From Flagellimonas beolgyonensis (GTDB lineage Bacteria > Bacteroidota > Bacteroidia > Flavobacteriales > Flavobacteriaceae), in assembly GCF_003992615.1 (NCBI RefSeq), contig NZ_RZMY01000013.1:164238-228237 (forward strand): 64,000 nucleotides of DNA, read 5' to 3'. Under the pieces are notes generated by a model. The model saw only the letters and a list, made by a program, of their open reading frames with translations. It made no database searches and was not told where the DNA came from. Of this stretch, positions 1 to 7,591 are shown piece by piece; within the stretch, counting starts at the first letter, position 1; every line of letters starts with the position of its first letter. The position numbers and the translations under genes are program-made.

Positions 1-98
1 CAATTGAAACCCTATATCCGTCAATTCAAAAGGGGTATTTGTCAATTGTATGCGTAAAGATGTTGCATAGCGCGTAGTTTGTAGGAAAATTCGATAAT

Positions 99-218
99 AT
101 GAGTACACTGGAAACCATAAATACTTTACAGATCATTGCGCTGGTTCTTTTGGGCTGTATCATTTATATGGCCGGATGGCTGCATGGCGCCCATTGGGGA
201 AAAAGAAATCGGGTGTAA
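99..218 (+). CDS. small single-pass membrane protein (39 aa)
   Basis: A short reading frame of 39 codons opens with ATG and closes with TAA. The product has one clear hydrophobic stretch at about residues 10-26 (IIALVLLGCIIYMAGWL) and a basic tail (KRNR), so it should be a single-pass inner-membrane peptide with a positive C-terminal end. I do not recognise a family. It stands alone, about 100 bases ahead of the next possible gene. The hydrophobic-then-basic layout supports a real gene, but with so few codons it could be chance. Confidence 0.45.
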   Translation: MSTLETINTLQIIALVLLGCIIYMAGWLHGAHWGKRNRV

Positions 219-314
219 CACAATACGCTTTTTTTTGTACCGTTTCTAGTATCCAAGCCAACTTAAACCTACTTAGCCATCTACTGGAGCGACCCTACCA
301 TTGAACGAATCCTT

Positions 315-647
315 TTGTTTTGCGGCAACGGAACATACATTGTCCGCATTGATCTGTTAAAAAACCTGTCCATCCGTTACCTATGCTGGCACACAAACAA
401 GGGGCTGTTGTCCGCACCCTGCTTGGTGCTCGACAATGGACGTATGATCCGCAGTGGGACCAATGATGAAAAAACGGAGTTTTTCTTTGAGCACGAGGAT
501 TGGACCTTTTCGGTGGAACGGATCGTTCCGAAAGACCATCCCGTGGTGAGCCACATTTTTTTGGAAGTCTGCGATCAGGACCATAAAAAAAGTACCTGGA
601 AAATGGAACCTTTGTCCCTTCCCAAGTACTTTGATACGTTTAATTGA
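315..647 (+). CDS. hypothetical protein without an ATG start
   Basis: This frame encodes 110 residues from a TTG and stays open further upstream to about position 267, but no in-frame ATG occurs before residue 44. The protein is mixed alpha/beta in character, with a charged middle (NDEKTEFFFEHEDWTF) and a plausible soluble C-terminus; I do not recognise the family. It converges on the sorbosone-dehydrogenase-like gene with 5 bases between stops. It may be a real gene starting at TTG 315, or the remnant of a longer gene whose 5' part has decayed. The opposite-strand frame here looks less protein-like. Confidence 0.45.
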   Translation: MFCGNGTYIVRIDLLKNLSIRYLCWHTNKGLLSAPCLVLDNGRMIRSGTNDEKTEFFFEHEDWTFSVERIVPKDHPVVSHIFLEVCDQDHKKSTWKMEPLSLPKYFDTFN

Positions 648-652
648 AGAAC

Positions 653-1837
653 TTACCCCTGATAGGTAACGCGATAGATGGCGTCCCCCACATCGTCGGA
701 GATCAACAGCGAACCATCCTGTAAGAACAACAGGTCCACCGGACGACCGAAGGCCTCTTGGCTTTCCTCATCCAACCAACCATCAATAAAAGGTTCGTAG
801 CTGGTAGCATTGCCATTGGCATCCAATTTCACCAACATGATGCGATACCCTATTTTTTTGGAACGGTTCCAAGAGCCGTGTTCGGCAATAAAGGCATGCC
901 CCTTATAACTTTCGGGGAACATGGAGCCTGTATCGAACTTTACGGCCAACGGTGCTACGTGGGGGCCCAGGTTTTGAACGGGTGGCACAAAATCGGAACA
1001 GGGACGTTGGTCGCCAAACTCTGGATCGGCAATGGTGCCTCCGTGGCAGAACGGATAGCCAAAGTGTTGACCCATCTCGGTCACTCTGTTCAATTCGCAG
1101 GGCGGAACGTCGTCGCCCATCATGTCCCTTCCGTTATCGGTAAAATAGAGTTCTTTGGACTCCGGATGCCATGTAAAGCCTACGGTATTGCGCACTCCAC
1201 GGGCCACAATCTCACGGTCGGTACCGTCGGCATTCATGCGGGTAATGGTGGCATAGCGTTCGTCCACCATGGTACTGTCACAAATGTTGCAGGGCGCACC
1301 TACTGGTACATACAATTTATCATCCGGCCCAAAGGCGATGTATTTCCAGCCATGGTGCAGGGCCTCCGGATAATCGTCGTAGATCAATTCGGGCTCGCTG
1401 GGGCCATCCAGTTCGTTTTCGATGTTGTTGTATTTGAGCAAGCGGCTCACATCGGCCAAATACAGACTGCCATCCTTGAAGGCCACGCCATTCGGCAAGG
1501 TCATTCCCGAAGCTATGGTCCACATTTTATCGGCCTTATAATCGCCATCGGTATCCTTTACGGCATACACATTGCCTTCCCTACGCGTTCCGACAAAAAG
1601 GGTGCCATCGTCACCCATGGCCATGGAACGGGCACCGTCCAAACCTTTGGCATATATTTCTATTTTAAATCCTTCCGGGAGGTTCAATCGGTTCAAGGGG
1701 AGCAAGGAATCCTGTTCCACCACGGTTTCTTCGTTGGCTTCTTCGGTCTGCTGTTCCTTTTTTCCGTTACAGGAAAAAATAAGGAGGGAAAAAGCCAGCA
1801 TCGTTAATGACCTAAAGGTCATAGTATTCATTTTCAT
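653..1837 (-). CDS. PQQ-type sorbosone dehydrogenase-like lipoprotein
   Basis: The product (394 aa) resembles the L-sorbosone/soluble aldose dehydrogenase beta-propeller family, which oxidises sugars with pyrroloquinoline quinone in the periplasm. I chose the start at MKMNTMTF because it puts a lipoprotein signal (LTMLAFSLLIFSC) at the N-terminus; the frame runs open to 1939 but that extension has no signal character. Blade-like repeats are visible: GARSMAMGDDGTLFVGTR, NGVAFKDGSLYLADVSRL, YIAFGPDDKLYVPVG, TVGFTWHPESKELYFTDNGR and PVDLLFLQDGSLLISDD. The cysteine pair in GAPCNIC is typical of this subfamily. Substrate is unknown, and no PQQ biosynthesis gene is in the window. Downstream of the DUF4251 gene on the same strand. 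Confidence 0.85.
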   Translation of the reverse strand: MKMNTMTFRSLTMLAFSLLIFSCNGKKEQQTEEANEETVVEQDSLLPLNRLNLPEGFKIEIYAKGLDGARSMAMGDDGTLFVGTRREGNVYAVKDTDGDYKADKMWTIASGMTLPNGVAFKDGSLYLADVSRLLKYNNIENELDGPSEPELIYDDYPEALHHGWKYIAFGPDDKLYVPVGAPCNICDSTMVDERYATITRMNADGTDREIVARGVRNTVGFTWHPESKELYFTDNGRDMMGDDVPPCELNRVTEMGQHFGYPFCHGGTIADPEFGDQRPCSDFVPPVQNLGPHVAPLAVKFDTGSMFPESYKGHAFIAEHGSWNRSKKIGYRIMLVKLDANGNATSYEPFIDGWLDEESQEAFGRPVDLLFLQDGSLLISDDVGDAIYRVTYQG

Positions 1838-1913
1838 GTTGGTTTTCTTTTTGGTTTCAACCCCTAAAGCTAAGACAAAATTGGGGAACAATGGAATTCT
1901 CCTAAGGACACTT

Positions 1914-2477
1914 TTACCGAGATCCGTCCTTTTTTTCATAGAGGTACAGATTGCCTTGGTACCAAATATTGGTACGGTGCGAACTGGCTATGGTGAGCAG
2001 GGCATTTTGGTTGGGATACAACTGCGCCATTACCTGAAAGACTTCCGTGCCGTTATTAATATTGAATTTTAGGGTATAACCATCCGATTTTGTCATGGGT
2101 TCCGAGATAAATTCCTCGGGCACCCCCTTGAATTTGATGCCAACATCCCTTGTGTTGTACCCACCGCCCATACGTCGTTCCCCATAATAGGGCAAATCGG
2201 CCATGACGCTATCGCCCACCATTCGCAAATAGCCCCGGGAACTGGACACATCGATCCTGCTGGCCGTACTGCCCGGCGGTAGCAGGCCGGCATTGGCGAT
2301 ACTGTTCAACCCTTGACTAGCCATAGGTTGGGCCCACAGGACACGAACTTCCATTTGCTTTTCATTGACCATTTTATCGAGTGCCGCCTTTTCTTCAGGG
2401 GTTGCCTTGGAACCGGCAGCGCAGGCCGTCATTAAAATTACAGATAGGAACAAGCCCATCTTGATCATTGTTTTCAT
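1914..2477 (-). CDS. DUF4251 family lipoprotein
   Basis: The 187-residue product starts with a lipoprotein signal (MGLFLSVILMTACAAG) and then follows the DUF4251 pattern seen in many Bacteroidota: a helix with EKAALDKMVNEKQMEVR, a strand region ending in GYLRMVGDSVMADLPYYGERR, the GGGYN motif, and a C-terminal YPNQNALLTIASSHRTNIWYQG segment. The function of the family is unknown; a lipid-anchored periplasmic or outer-membrane location is inferred from the signal. It is divergent from the DUF5916 gene, so the roughly 90 bases between 2478 and 2567 should hold both promoters. Confidence 0.85.
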   Translation of the reverse strand: MKTMIKMGLFLSVILMTACAAGSKATPEEKAALDKMVNEKQMEVRVLWAQPMASQGLNSIANAGLLPPGSTASRIDVSSSRGYLRMVGDSVMADLPYYGERRMGGGYNTRDVGIKFKGVPEEFISEPMTKSDGYTLKFNINNGTEVFQVMAQLYPNQNALLTIASSHRTNIWYQGNLYLYEKKDGSR

Positions 2478-2567
2478 CGCCTCTTTTTTTAGTATCTACA
2501 ATTTACGAAAACATCCAACCAATTACTATTTATGCCCTATATTTAAACACCAACTAGACTGACTTTT

Positions 2568-4784
2568 ATGAAGACCACTTTAGGCCAACTGCTGTTTGCT
2601 ACACTGTGCTGTTGTTGCATTACCGTACATGCCCAATTGAACAACTCCTCCACAGCCAAACCCACCTATCAGGCCACCATGCTGGAACAGGATGTGCAGG
2701 TGGATGGCCATGTGATAAACGACCCGATTTGGCAAAACGTCCCTGCCATAACCGACCTGCTTCAGATTCGTCCCAATTATGGGGCCCCTGTTTCAGAAAA
2801 AACCGAAGTGCGAATTGCCTACACCGCCACAACCTTTTATGTTTCGGTAGTATGCTACGATACCGATGCGGCCAACATTGTGGTATCGGATTCCAGGCGT
2901 GATGCCGATTTGAACGACGAGGACAGTTTTCTGTTCATCATCGATACCTATCACGACCGACAGAACGGGTTTTTGTTCGGGACCAATGCCCAAGGCATGG
3001 AATATGATGCCCAAATTGACAACGAGGGCAAGGGCAACAACAACGCCAATCGCCAACAGGGTGGAGTGATCGGGGGAACCAACATCAATTGGGATGCCAC
3101 TTGGAAAGTAAAATCGCAAATGGGCGATTATGGCTGGAGTGCCGAATTTGCCATTCCCTTTCGGTCTTTGCGCTTTGCCCCTGGTGATGGCAAAACCTGG
3201 GGGTTGAATTTTCAACGGAACATCAGCAAAAATACCGAAACGGCCTATTGGACTTCCCTCCCACTGGGTTTTGACATGAAACGGTTGTCCCTGGCAGGCA
3301 ATTTGGAAGGATTGAACCTTAAAAACCCCGGAAACCTGAAGGTGATTCCCTATGTATTGGGCAGATATGTGAACGACAAATCGGTAGAGCCGAACGAGAC
3401 CGATACCGAATTTGATGCCGGTATGGATGTAAAATTTAGTGTGACACCAAGCTTGACCTTAGATCTTACCTATAATACGGATTTCGCCCAAGTTGAAGTG
3501 GACGACCAACAGGTGAACTTGGATCGCTTCAACTTATTTTTCCCGGAGAAACGTGCTTTTTTCTTGGAAAATGCAGGGCAGTTCAGTGTGGGAAGTCCGG
3601 GTGAGGTGGACCTGTTTTTCAGCAGGCGGATCGGGATCAGTGAGGATGGCAGTTTGGTGCCCATTATCGGCGGTGCCCGATTATCCGGTAAAGTGGGGCA
3701 AACCAATGTGGGCTTTTTGAGTATGTTCACGGATGATGTAAGCGATACGGGCATTGAAAAAAACAACTTCACTGTGACGCGTGTCAACCATAATGTTTCC
3801 GGTACACGATCTTCCGTAGGGGGGATTTTCATCAACCGGGCAGGTTTAGGGGAATTGGAAGATGACTACAACCGTGTTTTTGCCGTGGATGGCAAATGGG
3901 GCCTTGGCAACAAAGCCGAAATCATAGGTTTTGTGGCAAAAAGTGTTACCCCGGGAATTGAAGCAAACGACCATGCCTTCAAAATTTTGGGAAATTACGA
4001 TTGGGATGGCTGGCGATTGACTGCCGGCTATACCGAAGTTGGCGAAGGATTCAATCCCGAAGTGGGTTTCTTGCAGCGCACCGCCTTTAGAAAGCCAGAG
4101 TTTTTGGTTTTTAAAACACACCGGTTCAAGAATGCTGGACAATTGTTGGAGATTCGCCCACACGTGTCATACCGCGGCTATTGGAATTTTGACGATCAAT
4201 TGGTCACTAGTTTTTTACACGTGGACAACCATTGGGTATTCAAGAGCGGGTTGGAAATCCATACAGGGATAAATTTTACCGCAGAGCAGGTTTTTCAAGA
4301 TTTCACCATCTCCGATGTAACGGTACCCGTGGGTTATTACAACAACGAAGAATTGCAATTGGTGATCACCACCAATCCCAACAATGCCCTGTTCTTTGAT
4401 ACACGAACGATCATCGGGGGCTATTTTAACGGACACCAAATCACCAACAGCGGCACTGTAAAATACAGGGTCGGAGATCGGTTCAACTCCTCCCTTGCAT
4501 TCAGTCACAGTGACATTCAATTGGATACCGGAAATCTCACCGCGCTTGTGGGCGGGCTTCGATTGTCGTATTCGTTTACGCCGCGCATTTTTGTGCAAAG
4601 TTTGATCCAACGCAACAATGTCTCGAACATCACTTCGGTCAATGCTCGGTTCGGATGGCTTCAAAATGCCAATACAGGACTTTTTGTGGTTTTCAATGTG
4701 GTGAAGGACGATGATTTGATCGATGCTTTGGACAATCAAACGCTGACCATCAAATACACCCATCGTTTTGACCTCATGCGATAA
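2568..4784 (+). CDS. CBM9-like / DUF5916 outer-membrane protein
   Basis: The 738-residue product has a Sec signal (cysteine-rich hydrophobic stretch ending in VHAQ), a CBM9-like beta-sandwich at about residues 30-240 (YQATMLEQDVQVDGHVINDP, then WDATWKVKS and WSAEFAIPFRSLRF) and a DUF5916 region to the end, rich in amphipathic strands. The last residues (TIKYTHRFDLMR) fit a beta-barrel. This combination is common in Bacteroidota and is thought to sit in the outer membrane, but its ligand is not established. Length is normal for the family and the ATG has no competing upstream start. It converges on the EamA transporter gene with only 8 bases between the stop codons. Confidence 0.88.
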   Translation: MKTTLGQLLFATLCCCCITVHAQLNNSSTAKPTYQATMLEQDVQVDGHVINDPIWQNVPAITDLLQIRPNYGAPVSEKTEVRIAYTATTFYVSVVCYDTDAANIVVSDSRRDADLNDEDSFLFIIDTYHDRQNGFLFGTNAQGMEYDAQIDNEGKGNNNANRQQGGVIGGTNINWDATWKVKSQMGDYGWSAEFAIPFRSLRFAPGDGKTWGLNFQRNISKNTETAYWTSLPLGFDMKRLSLAGNLEGLNLKNPGNLKVIPYVLGRYVNDKSVEPNETDTEFDAGMDVKFSVTPSLTLDLTYNTDFAQVEVDDQQVNLDRFNLFFPEKRAFFLENAGQFSVGSPGEVDLFFSRRIGISEDGSLVPIIGGARLSGKVGQTNVGFLSMFTDDVSDTGIEKNNFTVTRVNHNVSGTRSSVGGIFINRAGLGELEDDYNRVFAVDGKWGLGNKAEIIGFVAKSVTPGIEANDHAFKILGNYDWDGWRLTAGYTEVGEGFNPEVGFLQRTAFRKPEFLVFKTHRFKNAGQLLEIRPHVSYRGYWNFDDQLVTSFLHVDNHWVFKSGLEIHTGINFTAEQVFQDFTISDVTVPVGYYNNEELQLVITTNPNNALFFDTRTIIGGYFNGHQITNSGTVKYRVGDRFNSSLAFSHSDIQLDTGNLTALVGGLRLSYSFTPRIFVQSLIQRNNVSNITSVNARFGWLQNANTGLFVVFNVVKDDDLIDALDNQTLTIKYTHRFDLMR

Positions 4785-4792
4785 AAGTTATT

Positions 4793-5710
4793 TTATCGTT
4801 TGAAGCGCTCGAAAATGGCCAAGGTTTTTTTGGTATTGATAAAATAGACACCGGTAAGCAAAATAGTGGCAGCCACAATGGATTGTAGCGTAATGGTCTC
4901 GTCCAAAAAGTACCATCCCAGCAGCAAGGCCACGATAGGATTGACATAAGTAGATGTGGCCACCTTTTCGGGAGATACGGCTTTGAGCAAGTAATTGAAG
5001 GAAGTAAAGGCGACAATGCTGCCAAACAACACCAACAGAATCATGGACCATTGTACCTTACCGCTCCACTCCAAAGGTGAGGACCATTCCTCGCCAAACG
5101 CCAAGCTCATCAATGCCAAAGTGAGTCCCGCAGTGAACATTTGGTAGCCGGTATTCACAAAATAATTGTTCGGCAGGTCGGCACGGGCCACAAACAAACT
5201 GCCATACGCCCAACTGAGCATACAAAAGAAAATCATGACCATTCCAACAATGGATTCTTCTTGGGCAATGATCTGTTTCTGGCTCACCAGTAAATAGATA
5301 CCAATAATTCCCAAGATTACCCCAATCACCGACATGGGCTGTATTTTTTTGCCCTGCAACACCCGCATCAACAATAAAATGATGAGCGGCTGGGCGGAAA
5401 TTTCCAAAGCGGCAAACCCACTGTCCACATAACGAAGTGCCCACACCACTACCCCGTTGCCAAAACTGAGAAAAAGGATACCCGCAATTATGGCATTCCA
5501 CAATTGCTTTTTGGTGATGGTCAACGGAATTTTCATGATTTTGGCCAATATGAAGATCAAAAGTCCGGCCGTCGTAAAGCGACAGGAGGCCAACATAAAA
5601 GGCTCCAGTTCGAGCACTGCGATCTTATTTAACAGGTAGGTGGATCCCCAAATCACGTAGATGGCAAAAAATGCCAATAGTACCAATGCAGCGTTCGGAG
5701 ATTTTCCCAT
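4793..5710 (-). CDS. EamA/DMT-family transporter
   Basis: The 305-residue product has ten hydrophobic segments in two EamA halves, the hallmark of drug/metabolite exporters of the YedA/RhaT type. The first half begins LAFFAIYVIWGSTYLLNKIAV, with the usual WGS motif, and the second starts near LSWAYGSLFVARADLP. The conserved stretch STYVNPIVALLLGWYFLDET is diagnostic of the second EamA repeat. The substrate cannot be told from sequence; exporters of this group handle amino acids and other small metabolites. It is transcribed alone, and a basic tail (FERFKR) ends the protein in the cytoplasm. Confidence 0.9.
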   Translation of the reverse strand: MGKSPNAALVLLAFFAIYVIWGSTYLLNKIAVLELEPFMLASCRFTTAGLLIFILAKIMKIPLTITKKQLWNAIIAGILFLSFGNGVVVWALRYVDSGFAALEISAQPLIILLLMRVLQGKKIQPMSVIGVILGIIGIYLLVSQKQIIAQEESIVGMVMIFFCMLSWAYGSLFVARADLPNNYFVNTGYQMFTAGLTLALMSLAFGEEWSSPLEWSGKVQWSMILLVLFGSIVAFTSFNYLLKAVSPEKVATSTYVNPIVALLLGWYFLDETITLQSIVAATILLTGVYFINTKKTLAIFERFKR

Positions 5711-5819
5711 ATCAAGGCCAATTGTTTGCCCTGCAATATTACGGATGTTTGAAAGAGTAGAAAACTGTTGGTGTTTTTCATTTGCAACAATTAATTTCCA
5801 AATGTTGCAAGCCAGTGGT

Positions 5820-6173
5820 CTATGAAGTGAAATTCAGATCCAAAAGATATTGCGCAATGGCACTTTCCAATTCCTTGTAACGCCTTAAATGTAACCGTAT
5901 GTCGGCCGCAAGTTGGCTGGAAACCCCTTCGTTTGCCATTTGAATTTGGTCCGTAAGTTGTTTTTGGTGTTTCGCAAAGGTGCGAAAGTCGCGCTTTAGT
6001 TTGTTGCATTGCTCGAACCCCGAAAAGCAATGGGGTTCGCTCGTATAGGAGTTTAATTTTTGGGACAATCGTTGGAACATTTTATTGCTTCGTTCAAAAC
6101 GAATCAACAGTTCAGATTTGGGCAATGCGGCTTTTTTTACAATTGGTTCCATAATCTTGTTCAACTTTTGCAT
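5820..6173 (-). CDS. hypothetical helical protein
   Basis: The 117-residue product is basic and almost entirely helical, with heptad-like runs (SELLIRFERSNKMFQRLSQKLNS and YKELESAIAQYLLDL). No signal peptide, membrane segment or catalytic motif is visible and I do not recognise a family. A second in-frame ATG at 6152 (MEPIVKK) is an equally likely start. It lies alone between the EamA gene and the OmpA operon, the latter ending in a terminator at about 6263-6295 that isolates it. Confidence 0.6.
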   Translation of the reverse strand: MQKLNKIMEPIVKKAALPKSELLIRFERSNKMFQRLSQKLNSYTSEPHCFSGFEQCNKLKRDFRTFAKHQKQLTDQIQMANEGVSSQLAADIRLHLRRYKELESAIAQYLLDLNFTS

Positions 6174-6262
6174 GAAAAAATAATTCCACCTTTAAGATAA
6201 GCAATATCCTACAGAATTGTTTGCCAATTAACTTTCATTTAATGGTTTAATGATGCTGCAGC

Positions 6263-6295
6263 AATAAAAAGCCCGATGCGAAACGCATCGGGCTT
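6263..6295 (-). terminator. intrinsic terminator of the OmpA operon
   Basis: A 12-bp perfect stem (AAGCCCGATGCG / CGCATCGGGCTT) with a 3-base loop is followed, on the minus strand, by a T-rich run. It lies about 25 bases past the stop codon of the OmpA-family gene, which reads on the minus strand. Confidence 0.9.
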
Positions 6296-6319
6296 GGTAT
6301 CAAAAATAGTAGGTACCTA

Positions 6320-7012
6320 CTAGTTATCGGTCTTCTCGTAGGCTTCTTGTTTCAATTCTTCACTGGCAACAATGGCCAACTCCACCCTTCTGTTCTGGGC
6401 TTTGCCCTCTGCGGTTTCGTTGCTGGCCTTTGGCTGCTCTTCACCATACCATTTGGTAGTGAACCTACCGCTGGAGATGCCCTTGCTCACCAAATAATTG
6501 GTCACGGCCTGTGCCCTACGCTGGGACAATCCCATATTGTATTCGGCAGCACCATCGCTATCGGTATGGCCTTCCACCAAAATATTGGTTTTAGGGTATT
6601 CCTTAAAGATTCCGGCCAACTTGTCCAACGTATTGGCAGAAGCCCCTTTAATGTCGGATTTGTTGGTCTCAAAATAGACACCGTTCTCTCCACTGAAGGT
6701 CACATTGATCCCTTCACCCACACGCTGAACTTCGGCCCCTGGAATCTCTTCCTCGATTCGTTCGGCCTGGCGATCCATTCGGTTACCGATGTAACCACCG
6801 GCGGCACCCCCGACCACGGCACCAATAATGGCGCCCAGGGCCGTATTGCCCTTACCTACGTTGTTTCCGATCACTCCACCGATCACAGCGCCACTTCCTG
6901 CGCCGATTACGGCTCCTTTTTGTGTGTTGTTGGCATTCTTTACGGCATCACAACTCAATATTAGCGTCAAGGCCAAAAAGGCTGTGGTTCCTTTCAATAG
7001 TATTTTTTTCAT
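6320..7012 (-). CDS. OmpA-family lipoprotein with glycine zipper
   Basis: The 230-residue product has a lipoprotein signal (LALTLILSC), then a glycine-zipper segment at about residues 33-78 built of GxxxG repeats (GAVIGAGSGAVIGGVIGN, GAIIGAVVGGAAGGYIGN), and a C-terminal OmpA-like peptidoglycan-binding domain from about residue 105. The OmpA motif is complete: VEGHTDSDG, NMGLSQRRAQAV, KWYGEEQP and NRRVELAI. It is expected to bridge the outer membrane and peptidoglycan. The lipocalin-like gene upstream ends one base before its ATG, so the two form an operon, closed by the terminator at 6263-6295. Confidence 0.9.
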   Translation of the reverse strand: MKKILLKGTTAFLALTLILSCDAVKNANNTQKGAVIGAGSGAVIGGVIGNNVGKGNTALGAIIGAVVGGAAGGYIGNRMDRQAERIEEEIPGAEVQRVGEGINVTFSGENGVYFETNKSDIKGASANTLDKLAGIFKEYPKTNILVEGHTDSDGAAEYNMGLSQRRAQAVTNYLVSKGISSGRFTTKWYGEEQPKASNETAEGKAQNRRVELAIVASEELKQEAYEKTDN

Positions 7013-7013
7013 G

Positions 7014-7502
7014 TTATAGGCTTTTTGAGAATTGGTAAACTAGGGTCACGGGTTGTCCATCAACCGTAACGTTGGATTTTAAGGTCATGGCTTGGGCCGT
7101 TAGGCTCACAATGTTCAAACGATAGCCGAAACCTCCGGAAACGTCCTTACGGTTTTCATCGATAAACTTGAACTGCAATTGGCTGCTGTAGTTTTGCTGG
7201 GGCTCCACCACGGACCAACGAAAGAATCGATCACCACCTTGACACAAAGAACTTTGTTTGATGGTGTAGCGTCCTGTACTGTTGTTGTCGCGGAAGAACC
7301 ATTGGCTGTCTTCGAAGCAGATATCCTCTGCATCGTTAAAAATGACCGATTTAAAGTTACCGGTGTTGTTTTCGTAGTACACGTTGTCCAGATTCCAGGT
7401 GCCACTGAGTAGGTTTCTTTGGTCCCTTGCACTTTTGGACACCGAACATGATGAGATCAAAATACCCACCACGACAAATAAAAAGAATGATTTCTTTACC
7501 AT
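7014..7502 (-). CDS. lipocalin-like lipoprotein
   Basis: The product, 162 residues from MVKKSFF, has a lipoprotein signal (FFLFVVVGILISSC) and then a lipocalin-like start (LLSGTWNLDNVYY) followed by alternating strands. Many Flavobacteriia have such a lipocalin gene next to an OmpA/glycine-zipper gene. I preferred the ATG at 7502 over the upstream frame start because it leaves a normal signal peptide. A role in binding a hydrophobic ligand in the envelope is inference from the fold only. It is the first gene of a two-gene operon with the OmpA-like lipoprotein, one base apart. Confidence 0.75.
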   Translation of the reverse strand: MVKKSFFLFVVVGILISSCSVSKSARDQRNLLSGTWNLDNVYYENNTGNFKSVIFNDAEDICFEDSQWFFRDNNSTGRYTIKQSSLCQGGDRFFRWSVVEPQQNYSSQLQFKFIDENRKDVSGGFGYRLNIVSLTAQAMTLKSNVTVDGQPVTLVYQFSKSL

Positions 7503-7591
7503 AAGATTTAAGTTAATGTTCAATAAAATATACGAAAATAGGGGCTGCTTTAGTTGTTTTTTACTTTAAATAATACCTAACTAACTCGTTT

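Noticed and set aside
1..98. End of a gene from the left edge
   Set aside because: No frame through the first 98 bases looks coding; nothing is called there.
758..1807. 349-codon plus-strand frame opposite the sorbosone-dehydrogenase-like gene
   Set aside because: It is a shadow of a well-supported minus-strand lipoprotein gene; its translation has no family pattern or signal.
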